A DNA stretch of 64,000 nucleotides from Halichoerus grypus (lineage: Eukaryota > Chordata > Mammalia > Carnivora > Phocidae), in the NCBI RefSeq assembly GCF_964656455.1, contig NC_135718.1, positions 47,988,014 through 48,052,013 of the forward strand, given 5' to 3'. The position numbers and the translations under genes are program-made. The notes beneath the pieces were generated by a model. The model did not search any database, was not told where the DNA came from, and saw only the letters and a program-made list of their open reading frames with translations. This document shows, one piece after another, positions 21,215 through 31,770 of this stretch (positions within the stretch are counted from its first letter, which is position 1; each line of letters opens with the position of its first letter).

Positions 21215-21715
21215 TTAGAATGAGGTTTGACTGGGATTAACAGAAAGCTCAAAAGTCACGATGGCTCATGCAGGGTAGAAGTTGATTTCTCTTTCATATA
21301 AAAGAAATCCGAATGAAGATAAGTAGTCCACAGTGATGGGGAAGGTTTAAAGTCATAGAAAGCCAAGAATCTTTACTCTTGTGGCCCTGCCATTCTCAGC
21401 ACGTGACTTCCACTCACATGGATCAAAGATGGCTGCCCAAGCCCCAGGCATCACATCGGTATTCCAGCTAGCAGGAAGAAAGGAGAGGTGGAAGAAGGGT
21501 GTGCCCGTCGTTCAAAGAACACTTCCCAGAAGCTATTCTCTTTATATCGCATCGACTAGAATTTAGTGGCATGGCTACATCTGGCTGCAAGGGAGATCGG
21601 GAACCATGTTTATTCTGGGTAGCCATGACCTTAACCAAAATGCAGTCCACTGATGAGGAAGAAAGGAAGGATATTTGAGAGCAATAAGCAATCTCTGCCA
21701 TACAGCTGAGGCCAC
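21215..21715. mobile_element. Unclassified ancient interspersed repeat (probable)
   Basis: GATTTCTCTTTCATATAAAA, CAAAGATGGCTGCCCAAGCC, CCAGGCATCACATCGGTATT and GGCTGCAAGGGAGATCGGGA are words I associate with a mammal-wide repeat. The family and orientation are uncertain, and there is no coding capacity. Confidence 0.4.
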
Positions 21716-21724
21716 CTAATTAAT

Positions 21725-22110
21725 CCAGGTGGCCAGAGGAAAGGGAACTAGGTTCCAGACAGGAGCAACAGCTTGGGGGAAGTCTTGACAGTGAGAGTAA
21801 ATTGGTAAAAGTAAGGCAGGTGAGCGGTGAGGTGAGAGCGGCAGCAAGGGACTGAGCTGTACAGGTCCCTCTGACCCCGTGGAGAAACCTGGACTTTACT
21901 CTAGAGTCACAGACCCACTGGGAAGTGTTGGCAGGAAAGTGACAGGACCAGGGCTGCATTTTGGAGCACTCATTCTGGTTGCCGGCTGGAGGGCGCGCTA
22001 TGTTGGAGGAGGGCACAGCTGGAGGCAGGGAGACCCCGTGGGAGGATCCTAGAGGCCAATAAAGGGACGACAGTGGCATGAAGCCACACAGGGGCACCTC
22101 CTGTCTCACA
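21725..22110 (-). mobile_element. L2 fragment, antisense
   Basis: GGACTTTACTCTAGAGTCAC, GAAAGTGACAGGACCAGGGC, TTTGGAGCACTCATTCTGGT and GGAGGCAGGGAGACCCCGTG are the antisense L2 body in the expected order. Confidence 0.7.
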
Positions 22111-22198
22111 CTGGGAGGCAGATGAGGGATGGTTTTGAACAGTGCTATTCAGAGAGCCTGTCTGCAGTGAGAGGCCACACCTGAGCAAGTCGTGCTCC

Positions 22199-22422
22199 AA
22201 AAATGTACCACACGGGGCGCCTGCGTGGCTCAGTTGGTTAAGCGACTGCCTTCGGCTCAGGTCATGATCCTGGAGTCCCAGGATCGAGTCCCACATCAGG
22301 CTCCCTGCTCAGCGGGGAGTCTGCTTCTCCCTCTGACCCTCCTCCCTCTCATGCTCTCTGTCTCTCATTCTCTCTCTCTCAAATAAATAAATAAAATCTT
22401 TAAAAAAAAAATGTACCACACG
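22199..22422 (+). mobile_element. Young SINEC with perfect 16-bp target duplication
   Basis: The element at 22215-22406 has the head GGCGCCTGCGTGGCTCAGTT, GCGACTGCCTTCGGCTCAGG, GGATCGAGTCCC (B box region), a CT-rich middle and an AAATAAATAAATAAAATCTT tail with an A-run. Direct repeats AAAAATGTACCACACG at 22199-22214 and 22407-22422 are identical. The wording is that of the arctoid-abundant SINEC class (from memory). Confidence 0.95.
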
Positions 22423-22667
22423 TACATGTATGTATACACATATATGCATATAGACATATTCAGCTGGATGTGCTTAGTGTTGTATTTGTGTTACCCTCTG
22501 ATGCAAGCTCCTTCCTTCTTCAGGGACCGTGGACATTTTGCAGACCAGCACCAATCTGTGGACCACACTTTGACCATCACTGTTTTCAAGGCAAGAGGAC
22601 CCTGAATACCTCACGTAAGGCTGCCTTCTCGGACGAGGGGAAAGGCTGGTTTCTCTGTGTCTGACAC

Positions 22668-22813
22668 AAGCCTTACTATTTCTTTTTTTCATGTTTCAAG
22701 TTTTTATTTGAATTCTAATTAATTAACATAGTGTAATATTGGTTTCAGGAGTAGAATTTAGTGATTCATCACTTACACATAACATGCAGTGCTCATAAGC
22801 CTTACTATTTCTT
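22668..22813 (-). mobile_element. Ultrashort L1 3'-end insertion with perfect 17-bp target duplication
   Basis: The insert at 22685-22796 is, on the minus strand, the last ~110 bases of a carnivore L1 (…GATGAATCACTAAATTCTAC, TCCTGAAACCAATATTACAC…) ending in an A-rich tail. Identical direct repeats AAGCCTTACTATTTCTT lie at 22668-22684 and 22797-22813. The TSD shows no decay, so it is relatively young. Confidence 0.9.
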
Positions 22814-23118
22814 AATAGTCCCGGTGTCCAATGCCAACTGCACCCCTCCAGAGCTCACCTGTGGCCTTTACCTGTGGTCCAGGAGTGGCAAACCCCCAGG
22901 TGACCCATCTGTGGGAGCAGGTTGGCCTGGGATCCCTCACCACCCTGGGACATACAAAGCCTCCCCAGCCAAGATCTTTCCAGGAACAATGAGACTGTCT
23001 TGGGGAAACAGTGGGAGAATACCTCCTCAAGCTCACTCCCTGAAGAGAGGCCAAGGAGAGCTGTGGGATTAGTTCCTGGGGAGCACCTCAACTCCAAGGC
23101 CATTTAACAAGAAAGAAT
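22814..23118. other. Single-copy DNA, nothing recognised
   Basis: No exon or repeat is recognised. Confidence 0.35.
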
Positions 23119-23296
23119 GGGGGAGCCTGGCTGGCTCAGTTGGTGGAGCAGGCAACTCTTGATCTCAGGGTCCTGAGTTCAAGCCCTATGTTGGGTGTAG
23201 AGCTTATTTAAGAAAGAAAAAAGAAAAGAAAGGAGAAGAGAGAAGAGAAAAGAAAAGGGAAGGGGAAGGAAAGGAAAGGAAAGGAGGAAGGAAGGG
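23119..23296 (+). mobile_element. tRNA-like SINE (SINEC_c-type) with purine tail
   Basis: The body at 23119-23205 carries GGGAGCCTGGCTGGCTCAGT (A box region), AACTCTTGATCTCAGGGTCC and GAGTTCAAGCCC (B box region), then TTGGGTGTAGAGCTTATTTAA. The tail has expanded into a GAAAA/GGAAAG purine tract to about 23296. It is a tRNA-derived SINE, not a functional tRNA: the acceptor and anticodon arms cannot form. Confidence 0.8.
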
Positions 23297-23489
23297 CCTT
23301 GTGAGGTCAACCAGCAAGAGCTCCCCACCACCAGGCCACTGTGAACACCACACTTCCCACCCTGGGCCGAGGCGGTCCACTGTCAGGCTGCCTCCTCCCC
23401 TCTGACAGCTGTTTGAGGGGTGCGTGTGTGCTTCCTGCATGCCCCTCACCCTGCCTGGCCCAGAGCACAGCCAGAAGCATCGTTCCCAT

Positions 23490-23560
23490 GTGCCAAGCAC
23501 TCACATGCATTAACTCATGTAATCCTGAGCCCCGAGGAGTGCTGGCCAAATTCCTTCATG
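23490..23560 (+). mobile_element. MIR fragment
   Basis: GTGCCAAGCACTCACATGCA, TTAACTCATGTAATCCTGAG and CCCGAGGAGTGCTGG match MIR positions just 5' of the core. Confidence 0.55.
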
Positions 23561-24484
23561 GGTTGACCTCAGTGCCTCAGTGCTTGAAGGTTTTGCCGTG
23601 GCTCAACCATGTGGTCCACACACCCTTCCAGCAAGGGCCAATGTACAAGAGTGGGCCTCAAGAGAGGAGGCCCAATTTGCACTCAAAAGCAAAGGCAACC
23701 AATTCCTCAAGTAAAAGTCCATCCGTGGGTCAGCACAGGCTTCAGTGGAATAGCCCAGTGGCTGATCCGTCAGTCAAGGTGTCTGAAAGAGGAGCTCCAG
23801 ATCCTCTAAGCAGGACTCCAAGGAAAGGGGAGGCGAGGAGACCCCACTGGAGTGTAGATGGCAGACTCTCAGAACAGGCTCTGGCAAAGAGCTTTCCAGC
23901 ATTCCCTGCTTATTGACAGATGGCAAATCTAAGGCCAAGATGGGGGAAGTAGTCCAGGGTGACAAGTAGGACCCAAGGTGACCCTGAGGCTGGCACCCTG
24001 CCCATCTTTATGCCTTGGCTCCCCTACGGTGCCTAGAATAGTTCTTCTGAACACACAGGGTGCATGCTGGACCCATGGGGACCCCAGCCCTTCACAGAGG
24101 CCCTTTGGTGACACCGACCAAGGAGTAAGGCTGGAGTGCCCCTGATCGTTCTTCTAAATGCCACCCTGAGAAATCAGGTCAGTGTCTGGGAAGCAAGCCA
24201 AAGGACATGTGAGGACCAGGCCAGCCACCCGCACCCCTCCTCCCCAGCTGCCTGACCTCTCAGTCAGAGGTCGAAGCATCTACGCCTCAGCCTGGACTCT
24301 CAGTTGTCCCCCACCCCACCCCCGCCCCACGCTGTGGGCACTCCCCCCGCTTCCCCGGCTGGGTGAGCCCTGCCCTCTACCCAGCTCCTGCCTCGTGTTT
24401 CAAGTAAAGGAGATTGGGACTCGGGAGGGGTGGGTAACCAGTGGCAGGCCAGAGAGGGAGGAGAGAGGCAGTGAATGAAATTCT
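23561..24484. other. Single-copy DNA, nothing recognised
   Basis: Two long frames (191 and 98 codons) extend into this stretch without a known domain. No splice or repeat structure was recognised. Confidence 0.4.
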
Positions 24485-24720
24485 TTGTTTAAGAAAGGCT
24501 TGAGCCGTGCGTCTGCAAGCCCGGGAGAAGCATGTCATTTTGCTGGAAATGCGATTTTCCCTAACAAGTACAGAATTCTACATGACATGTTGAAAAGTGT
24601 ATCTCTTTGAGAAGCTGCTCTGTATCTCAGAGGCATCGCCAGTACAGAGCCATGTAATGTGGCAGTTGCCATGGCAACACCTCGTTTCCCATAGACAGGA
24701 AAATCAGAGTGGCTAAGTCG
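24485..24720. promoter_or_regulatory. Enhancer-like block containing a perfect RFX X-box
   Basis: This is repeat-free, balanced-composition sequence of the kind seen in conserved non-coding elements. At 24665-24678 stands GTTGCCATGGCAAC, a perfect 14-bp palindrome identical to the optimal X-box bound by RFX-family winged-helix dimers. AATGCGATTTTCCC and ACATGACATGTTG lie upstream. RFX sites control ciliary and other genes, usually near promoters; none is recognised here, so a distal role is inferred. Confidence 0.4.
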
Positions 24721-24859
24721 ATTGAGAGGCCCCAAATAATGTCTCGAGAGCGGGCTGAGATGTGGCGCAGGCTTTCACGGCACCTGGGGTGCTATTTGGG
24801 GGTCCCGGGGCTACCTTCTATATGCTTCGAGGCAAATCCCCAGGGTAATGTGGAGTGCC

Positions 24860-24960
24860 TCCTCCTCTTTTGTCAGAGGCTTGGAGGTTACAGAACAGGA
24901 TTTGTCCAAGGCCACCTGGCAAGGCAGTGACAAGGCCAGGGTGCCCAGGCTCCTGCTTCC
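24860..24960 (+). mobile_element. MIR-like fragment
   Basis: GAGGCTTGGAGGTTACAGAA, TTGTCCAAGGCCACCTGGCA and CAGGGTGCCCAGGCTCC correspond to the MIR 3' half. Confidence 0.5.
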
Positions 24961-25336
24961 CTGTGCAAACAATGCACACAGCTGAGGTGACATTGGCCTC
25001 CATCCTCCTTCCCACCAGTGTTCCCTTCTATCACTGGTTCTGCTTCTCCCCTCAGTTGTCCTGAGGGTGGACATTGCCCCTTAAGATTAGCAAGTTAGAG
25101 GAAAGTGTGTCCTCAGCATCTGTCCCCACACCTGTAGACCACTCACGTGTGCTCCCAGTGTGAGCTCTCTGAGCGCAGGGACAGGGCCACACAGAGTAGC
25201 TGTGGGTACGGCATCCACGGGTACGGTGCTAATGGTCATACATACCCAAACACACCCCAGGGAACCCGTAAGCCTAGGGGCCACGGCTCCATCCCCAGGG
25301 CCGGGTGGATGGGCATGGATGCAACAACTTGAACTC

Positions 25337-25340
<4 letters not shown>
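24961..25340. other. Single-copy DNA, nothing recognised
   Basis: No exon or repeat is recognised before the CA repeat. Confidence 0.35.

Positions 25341-25379
<39 letters not shown>
25341..25379 (+). repeat. (CA)n microsatellite
   Basis: An uninterrupted CA dinucleotide run of 19-20 units. Perfect runs of this length are usually length-polymorphic. Frames reading through it (99-125 codons) are artefacts. Confidence 0.97.
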
Positions 25380-25381
<2 letters not shown>

Positions 25382-25839
25382 CACGCTGCAGCCAAGGTTC
25401 TGCTCCACCCACCAGCGTTGTGCCCACACTTTGCCAGGCATCAGCATAAAGCAGGGTAGCCCTTCTCCCTCTCTCAGCATGGTGCTGTGAGTGGATTCGA
25501 GAAGTTTAAAGGCAGGATGCTCAGAGGGGAGCAGCCAATTTAGAGCCCAGTGAGGGAGCATCCTTACCCCTAGGGATTCCTGAGTCAACACAGGTTGGCC
25601 CTGGTGTCCTCTCCCCACCTCCTGGCTCCATTGTTCAATGTCACTTGGCAATCAGGGCCCCCTGCCAATCTGTTGCTGGGCACCCCTCTCTCGGCCCTCC
25701 CAGGAAGTGGATGGCAGCTAACATGGGGGAAGGAACAAAAAAAAGCATCCACCCCACTCTTTCATTTGCAAACACAAGTGAGCATGGGGGACCAGGGAGT
25801 GGTGGTGGGGGGAGAGGCACAGGCCCCCCTCAACTTCCC

Positions 25840-25995
25840 AGCGGAAAAATTTTATAAAACTGTCAGAGATGTAATAGAGCTGTCAGAAGTACAGAAAATC
25901 AGCTACACAGATTACAAAAACATATGTCAGGGACCTATTGGTTTCATGACAGTGTGAAAATCACAATTTTTCTGTCAAGATAGAAAATAGAAACA
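25840..25995. promoter_or_regulatory. AT-rich enhancer-like block
   Basis: An abrupt AT-rich, repeat-free island in GC-rich surroundings: TTTTATAAAACTGTCAGAGA, TAATAGAGCTGTCAGAAGTA and CATGACAGTGTGAAAATCAC. CTGTCA (TGIF/MEIS-type) recurs four times, counting both strands, within about 130 bp. Function is inferred only. Confidence 0.28.
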
Positions 25996-28400
25996 GAGAA
26001 AAACCAGGAGCACTTTAGCATACACCAGCTGACAGTGGTGAGTCCAACCCTCCACGGCAGGGAGAGACCCCCAGGAGCAGGAGAGAGTGATCTGGGCTCT
26101 CCTGCCCTCACCCCCAGGAGAAGCATGCACACGGCCTCAGAGTCCCTCTGCCCACCCCCACAGCCTTGTGGCACGTCAGCTCCTTCTGCTGCCCCCACCT
26201 CCAGCTGGTGGCTGTCCTCCACATGGCAGGCCTTTCTTGTTTTAGAGAAATGTAGACCGTGACCAGTTCGCATGTCAACCTGGCTGCTCAGCAGTGGAAG
26301 AACTAGCCACACACCAGGCCTCCTTACTTTTCCTCTGCGAGATGGTGAGAAAGCCAGTGTGGGCCCCGGGGAGGGCAGGAGGAGGGTGGGGCCGGGCAAG
26401 GGACCAGGGTCTTGAGAGAAACCACAGGGTTGGAAGAGTCGCCTGCATGTCCCTCGACCTCCCAGCTGCTGTGCATGGGGCCCAAGAGCCCTCGTTTCTC
26501 CAAGATTCCTGCGGTTGTAAACACAGTCTGGGGGGATGTATCCTGCTGTCGATTAGAGCCGGGAGAAGGTGACAGATTGTGATTGCCCATCAGACGTCTA
26601 TTGACACCTCTGGGCCCTGATCTCCTGAAATGTTCATGGAGATGAGCTCACTTACCTTTCAGAGGCACCGGGAGGGTTTGAGGACATAATGGATGGGCGC
26701 TCGGGTTCCCAGGAAGGGTCTGGTCCATGCCCGGCGCCTTGGACAGCAATCAACATGGCCCCCATCTCTGCACGCCACATTGCACTTGAAAAAGCATTTT
26801 ACATCTAGGGCTTTGCTGAGCATGTGTCCCCTCTTCTGTAAAATGGAAATGACAGTTCCACCCGTGCACTTTCCCCTGAAGCCAGAACACAGCCGCCCCC
26901 ACCCCCAGGTCCTGAAGCACTTCCTGCTCCTGTTAGACCCAGCCTTCCGGAAAGCAGACCAAAGATGGGATGCAACAGGCAAGAGATTTATTACGGAAAC
27001 CCCTGGCGAGAGGGAATGGGCATCAGGAAAGGCCATCGGGTCACAGTGCAGGTCTGGCCATGGGTAAAGGAGAAAAGGAAGGGCACTACACAGGCTAAAG
27101 AAGGTGTGGCAGGGCCAAAGCCGGTGGTCAGAGTGCATCCCTTGACTCCTGGGACATCCCTGCCACACTCAGTCCCAGACACAGCCTAGGGTGGGTTCCG
27201 CCCCGCCAGTGGGAGGTGTACAAGGGGCCTCCTCACTGCTCTCCCAGCACCCCATCACAACGCTGTTCCTCTGCCCGCAGTACTCCCCTCCACTGGGATT
27301 AGCCTGACTAATCCCAGCTTGCCCAGTGAGTCTTGTAGTAAAGGACTCTTCCTCCAGGTAGCCTTCTCTGATCTCTGCCCCCTCCCCCAGCAGAGTTCTA
27401 CCCACAGCAGTGCCTCTCTGTGCCCCCAGCCTCCCTGCCGCCCTGGGCCAGGGACTGTGCCGGAGCTCATGAATATTGCTGAAGTGTGAGGACAGATAAG
27501 TGACCCAGGAGCTGGCAAGGGCATCTGAATTTGGGAGTGCTGTCCAGGAGCCCTCACTTGTACCGCGGTGAAGCCCCTTGCTCAGGGGTATATGGCAATG
27601 ATTAGTAACGGGAAAAGCACAGGCACCAGCTAGTCAGAATGGCAATAGACAGAAGTCGGTGTCTGCTGTGACTCTACCTGAGCCCAAATCCAGGGTGCTG
27701 GGGTCTGTGCACTCATGCACCAGGACAGGGGTAGGTACTTGGGACCCTTCTTGATGCTAGCTCAGGAAAGACAGCATTCAGCAAGCAGGTGCTCCCTATC
27801 CATGAGCTGGGAGGCACATAGCACCACCAAGCACCACCCTAAAAGAGACACCTGGCTCATCTACTGGACAGTCCCCACCGCTGTGCCAAGGGTAAGAGTT
27901 AACAGCCAGCTGAGATGTTGACCTGCTGATCCTCTTGATGGCCAGAGCAAGCCCAGGGGCAGGGCGATCCCCCAGATTGGTCTCTCCTGGCTGTAGACAG
28001 CCTTGCCTGATGACCCTAGTATGTTGTGCAAAGTGTATCTCCTCTCTGCATGCTGTGACATTGCAAAAAGGTCACCAGGCACCAATTCTAGTCCGACCCC
28101 ATCACACAGATGAAGAAAGAAGGCCCAGGAAGACACCAGGAACAAGAAGCCTCTGGGTTTTCTTTCTAGTGTCACTGCTGGGTCCACCATCCCAGGGCAA
28201 CTCAGCTCAGCCCCCACCAACTTCAACCCCTTGTCAGCTCCAGATCCATGTGGGCCTTTGTCCCCTCCTTCCATCAAGGACCAGAGACCCCCAAGTCCCT
28301 GCTGACAGCTCCTGCAAGGAGTGAGCTCATCTCTGGGCCAGCTGTCTCCACCTTCTCTGATTCCCCTCTCGTTGGGGGAAGGCATCATGCTGGAGTAGGA
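25996..28400. other. Mostly single-copy DNA
   Basis: MIR-like scraps lie near 26815-26865 (TCTTCTGTAAAATGGAAATG) and 28085-28135 (CACACAGATGAAGAAAG). Weak L2 wording lies near 27420-27500. Frames of 124-175 codons on both strands show no known domain. No exon is supported. Confidence 0.4.
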
Positions 28401-28700
28401 TGTTCAGCTAATAAATATGTATGCAGGATTTTTATTACTTAATAGTTGTAAGGTTAATCGTCGTGGTGAACGCCTATATTTAAAGTGTCAATGGAGCTGC
28501 AAAATGCCAAACTGAATAGCTTTAACACACATTAGTTCTACTTGTGAATCTACAAATAGGAACCTTGTCAGAAAAGTATTCAAACCAAGATCAGTATTGA
28601 TTTTGGTCCTCGGGAAAGGCACTGGACTGTGACAGTTTAAAATGATAAATGTCTAGAGAATTATTTGCCCGTATTGATAAAAAGAAGCAGATAGAAAGCT
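28401..28700. promoter_or_regulatory. AT-rich enhancer-like block
   Basis: Repeat-free sequence with TTTTTATTACTTAATAGTTG, GTAAGGTTAATCGTCGTGG, TTTAAAGTGTCAATGGAGC, CACATTAGTTCTACTTG and ATTGATTTTGGTCC. CpG-containing words survive within AT-rich sequence. The texture is that of a conserved non-coding element; this is unverified. Confidence 0.3.
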
Positions 28701-28919
28701 GACAGTCTCAGGGGCGCCGCCACTGAGTGAGGGCAGCACATGTAACATTGTTAGGGGCTCCGAGCTAATCTCCCCTTTGATATGGAGAAGATCCTCATCT
28801 GATCTGGTCCTGCCCTGAGACTCAGGCTTGTAATTGCAAAGGAGGGGCCACTCTGAGCACATTCAGTCTGCTCCCGGGGTTCCTGTCCCGACCTCCCCCA
28901 CTGTAATTTTGGAAGGTAG

Positions 28920-29260
28920 AATTCTGCTGGGACTCCAGTGCCTTTCATTCCACTGCACCCCTCCTGCTCAGTAACCTTCTGTGGCTCAGAAAGCAAGACG
29001 GGAGTCCTCAGGCTGGCCTCAGCACTCTTGTCCCAAATGGCACCACCTCCCTCCCAACCTCATCACTCCAAGCGCACCCCACAGGACCTCTGTTCCAGCA
29101 AGACTGGCGGGTTATGGCTCTTATGAATTTCCCTCAAAAGCTTTGCTCCCCGATTTCTATGGCCCCGAACGCTCTCCCTATCCATTTTGGCTGTCTGAAG
29201 CTGACCCCACATCCTCTTCATTCTCTATTCTAATGCCTCCGTGACCTGAGCAAAAGGGGG
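28920..29260 (+). mobile_element. L2-like fragment, low certainty
   Basis: TTCCACTGCACCCCTCCTGC, TCAGTAACCTTCTGTGGCTC and the CT-rich continuation resemble sense L2 wording. The 87-codon frame at 28981-29244 has no recognised domain. Confidence 0.35.
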
Positions 29261-29261
29261 A

Positions 29262-29640
29262 CTGACCCAGATTCCCTCCTTGACCAGACGTTAGTCAGGT
29301 TCTTTGGAATCCTCTTCCCAACCGGACATGGACTTGGGGGCTTCCCTGTTCATCTCTGTACGGTCCAACCCTAGCAAGAAAACCGCTCAGTCCGTTTAAT
29401 CAGAATCCCGCACCCTCTGTATCTGATGGCCCGTATCCGCCCCTATGTCTCACCAACCTGGCCTACCTGCAGCAAGAATCCTATGGGGTCCTTTGGCCAG
29501 GACACCCTGACCCCCAGGGATTCCTCTTAGCAATTTTCTGTCCATGGACCCCCACCCTGCTCCTTGGCCGCAAATCCCCTCTTCCTGTTTTATTCAGCAT
29601 TGAGCCCAATTTCTCTCCCCTAACCAAACCATTATAGTAA
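29262..29640 (+). mobile_element. Possible endogenous-retrovirus (ERV1-type) LTR
   Basis: A polypurine-tract-like GAGCAAAAGGGGGA (29248-29261) is followed by TG, and the next ~380 bp (CGCTCAGTCCGTTTAATCAG, CCTGGCCTACCTGCAGCAAG) has wording reminiscent of class-I ERV LTRs. No primer-binding site, gag/pol/env remnant, partner LTR or clear end was found, so this may be single-copy DNA. Confidence 0.25.
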
Positions 29641-29859
29641 CACCCCCCTGAATCCAGTCTGCCTTATCCTCTTTAGCAACTGTCACAAAGGAATCAATCT
29701 CTCACACTGGACCCACACAACAAAAGAGCATGCCTCTCCCTCTCAGCCTCCTTACCCTGCAGTATTTTCCAGTATTTTCCCTCTGAGCCCATGTCAGATA
29801 TGCTGGTATGTTGGTGAAGTCTCATCTGTCTCTCCCAACCACAACATAAGGACAGACAC

Positions 29860-29941
29860 CTGGGTTATTTTGTTCATCACTGTGGAACAGGGTCTGGTAC
29901 AGGGAAAGTGCGAGGTTATGCAGGAGTAAATGAGTGAATGA
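29860..29941 (+). mobile_element. L2 3'-end fragment
   Basis: ATTTTGTTCATCACTGTGGA, ACAGGGTCTGGTACAGGGAA and GGAGTAAATGAGTGAATGAG match the L2 terminus in sense orientation. Confidence 0.6.
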
Positions 29942-29954
29942 GTCCTTCCAGAAG

Positions 29955-30235
29955 CCTTCCCAACACCACCACCCCCAGCGATTATATATCCCTCTCTTCT
30001 CTTCAAACTGACAGGACATTTCCACCTCTCACCACCCACTCCTCTGCTCAGAAAACTTCCATGGCTCCCTATGGCCTAAGGACCAGGTTTGAAGCCCTCA
30101 GCCTGAACTGCAAAATCGGGCCCTGTCTGGGGAGACTCCCCAAGCCCCACCTCCTCCCTCATATCTGAATCTCACTTCCTGCCACTGCCCAGGGCCTGGC
30201 TGCCCTCTCTCTGCAGAGCCCCTCAAGACTTGTGG
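29955..30235 (+). mobile_element. L2 internal fragment, sense
   Basis: ACTTCCATGGCTCCCTATGG, CCTAAGGACCAGGTTTGAAG, CCCTCAGCCTGAACTGC and CTGCCACTGCCCAGGGCCTG match L2 sequence that lies upstream of the 3' end. It follows another L2 3' end, so two copies are present. Confidence 0.6.
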
Positions 30236-31130
30236 TGGGCATCCCACTTGGTCCCAGTTGGCCAGTCAGCCCAGGACCTGTCCTGTCCTGCCACTCCATG
30301 GCCTGAGCCAGCACAGCAGAATCCGGGCCCATCTGAGCTCTGCTTGTTACCTTAGTCATGAGCCCACTCACAGGCACGCTCATTCACAAATGTTGCCTCC
30401 AAGTAGTATGCCTGGACACTATTTACAATGCCAACTCGTGGAGTCTTTTTCCTCCTGAATTTTCTGCTTTCCCTTTCCTGCCCTGTGGTCTCTTGCTTCA
30501 TGGGAGGATTGCTGCAGAGCAGAAAGCAGGTGGTGCCTAGAGGACATCCCACGTTTGCTTCCCAAAGCATAAATCCGTTAGATGAATGTGGAGAGTTTGC
30601 ACAGAAAGAAAGAGGGAGAACCAAGTTCTCAGCAAGAAGCAAGAGATCTCAGAAGAATCATGAGTGAGGAATGATTTCTCCCCAAACTAAAAGAGTTTTC
30701 TCCAATCTGGACGGGGGGAGAACGATGACAGTTGGCCCTCAGGGAGAGGGGACCTGTCCACCCCTCCCTGGTGATGCCAACAGGGAACAAGTAAAAGCCC
30801 AGAGCAATGGCTCCATGAGGTCTCATGGGGGTCGGGACCATGGGCAGCCCCCAAGAGCAGCCCATGCCCTAGACAGGACTGGAAGGTGGCAGAAAGCAGG
30901 CTGCATCCTGAAGGGGCCGTGTAGGCAGGGCAAGTGGCAGGTCCTGGGGACCCAGGGGTGTTGACCAGAGGGCCTTCCCTCTAATGTCTGGGAGCACTGG
31001 ACCATGCCCCCACCTGGAAGGCAGGAGGACAACCCCAGAGGAGCTGAGGTGGAGGGTTTCTGCCAGTCCCACGGGATGGGCCATAGAGGCAGCTGTGAGC
31101 TATAGGAAACAGGAACAGGTGATTTGCTTA
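30236..31130. other. Single-copy DNA, nothing recognised
   Basis: No exon or repeat is recognised; overlapping frames up to 109 codons are uninformative. Confidence 0.4.
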
Positions 31131-31158
31131 AGCTGGCTAAGTGGGTGGACAAAGATTA

Positions 31159-31172
31159 ATAACCATGGAAAC
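31159..31172 (-). promoter_or_regulatory. RFX X-box-like site
   Basis: The minus strand reads GTTTCCATGGTTAT, one base off the well-bound GTTTCCATGGTTAC form of the RFX X-box. It follows AAAGATTAAT in a short AT-rich pocket of single-copy DNA. Confidence 0.3.
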
Positions 31173-31669
31173 AGTACCGCTGCCTCCCCCATCAGACAAG
31201 GTGCTCCCTGAGGACAGGTGCTGCACTCCTTCCTCTCTCCATCACTTCTCAGCGGCCCAGATAGGTACCCAACAAGAAGAGGTGGGACTCGGCCACATCC
31301 AGAGGGCCGGCTCCCTGACACTTTGGGAGACATTTCATGCCCTCTTCCCACCAAGCAGAAACTGGGAGTACTGGTCACCAGCGGATGCCCAGGAAGAACA
31401 GGGGGATGAGGACACAGGGAAGAGCTGCTCGTTGTACCAGCGGGAGCAGCAAGCAGGCCCAGCACCCTCATGCTCACTCTCGGGTCCCAAAGACCTGAGC
31501 AGCAGGGAGAAGGAGCTGTGTGGGGCTCCTTCCATAGAGCAAGCAGGCCCCGGGTCTTACCCCACATTCTCATGTCCACTACCTAACACTTCTCGCTCCT
31601 GCCTCCAGAAAGATCTGGACATTCCCCAGAGCAGGGGTCCCTGAAGAGGCCTTGAGAGATCCCAAAGTC
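31173..31669. other. Single-copy DNA, nothing recognised
   Basis: A 167-codon plus frame and a 159-codon minus frame overlap each other; neither has recognised homology. Confidence 0.35.
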
Positions 31670-31770
31670 AGACCACTCACTGTACGACTATGGTGCTAGG
31701 GCCCAGAGAGGGCAAGCCACTCACTCAGCATCACACAGTGACTTTGCAGATCTAAGACAGCCAAGCCTCC
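31670..31770 (+). mobile_element. MIR fragment
   Basis: TGCTAGGGCCCAGAGAGGGC, AAGCCACTCACTCAGCATCA and CACAGTGACTTTGCAGATC match MIR core and 3' half. Confidence 0.5.

Noticed and set aside
23341..23916. 191-codon plus-strand frame
   Set aside because: No domain, no splice context, and competing frames on the other strand; treated as chance in GC-rich DNA.
26985..27010. Poly-A-signal-like and end-like wording near AGAGATTTATTACGG, considered as a processed pseudogene end
   Set aside because: No upstream coding homology or target duplication was found.
29380..29635. Open stretch of about 80 codons translating to a plausible-looking hydrophobic peptide
   Set aside because: I could not match it to a host or retroviral protein; it lies in the possible LTR and lacks a start codon.
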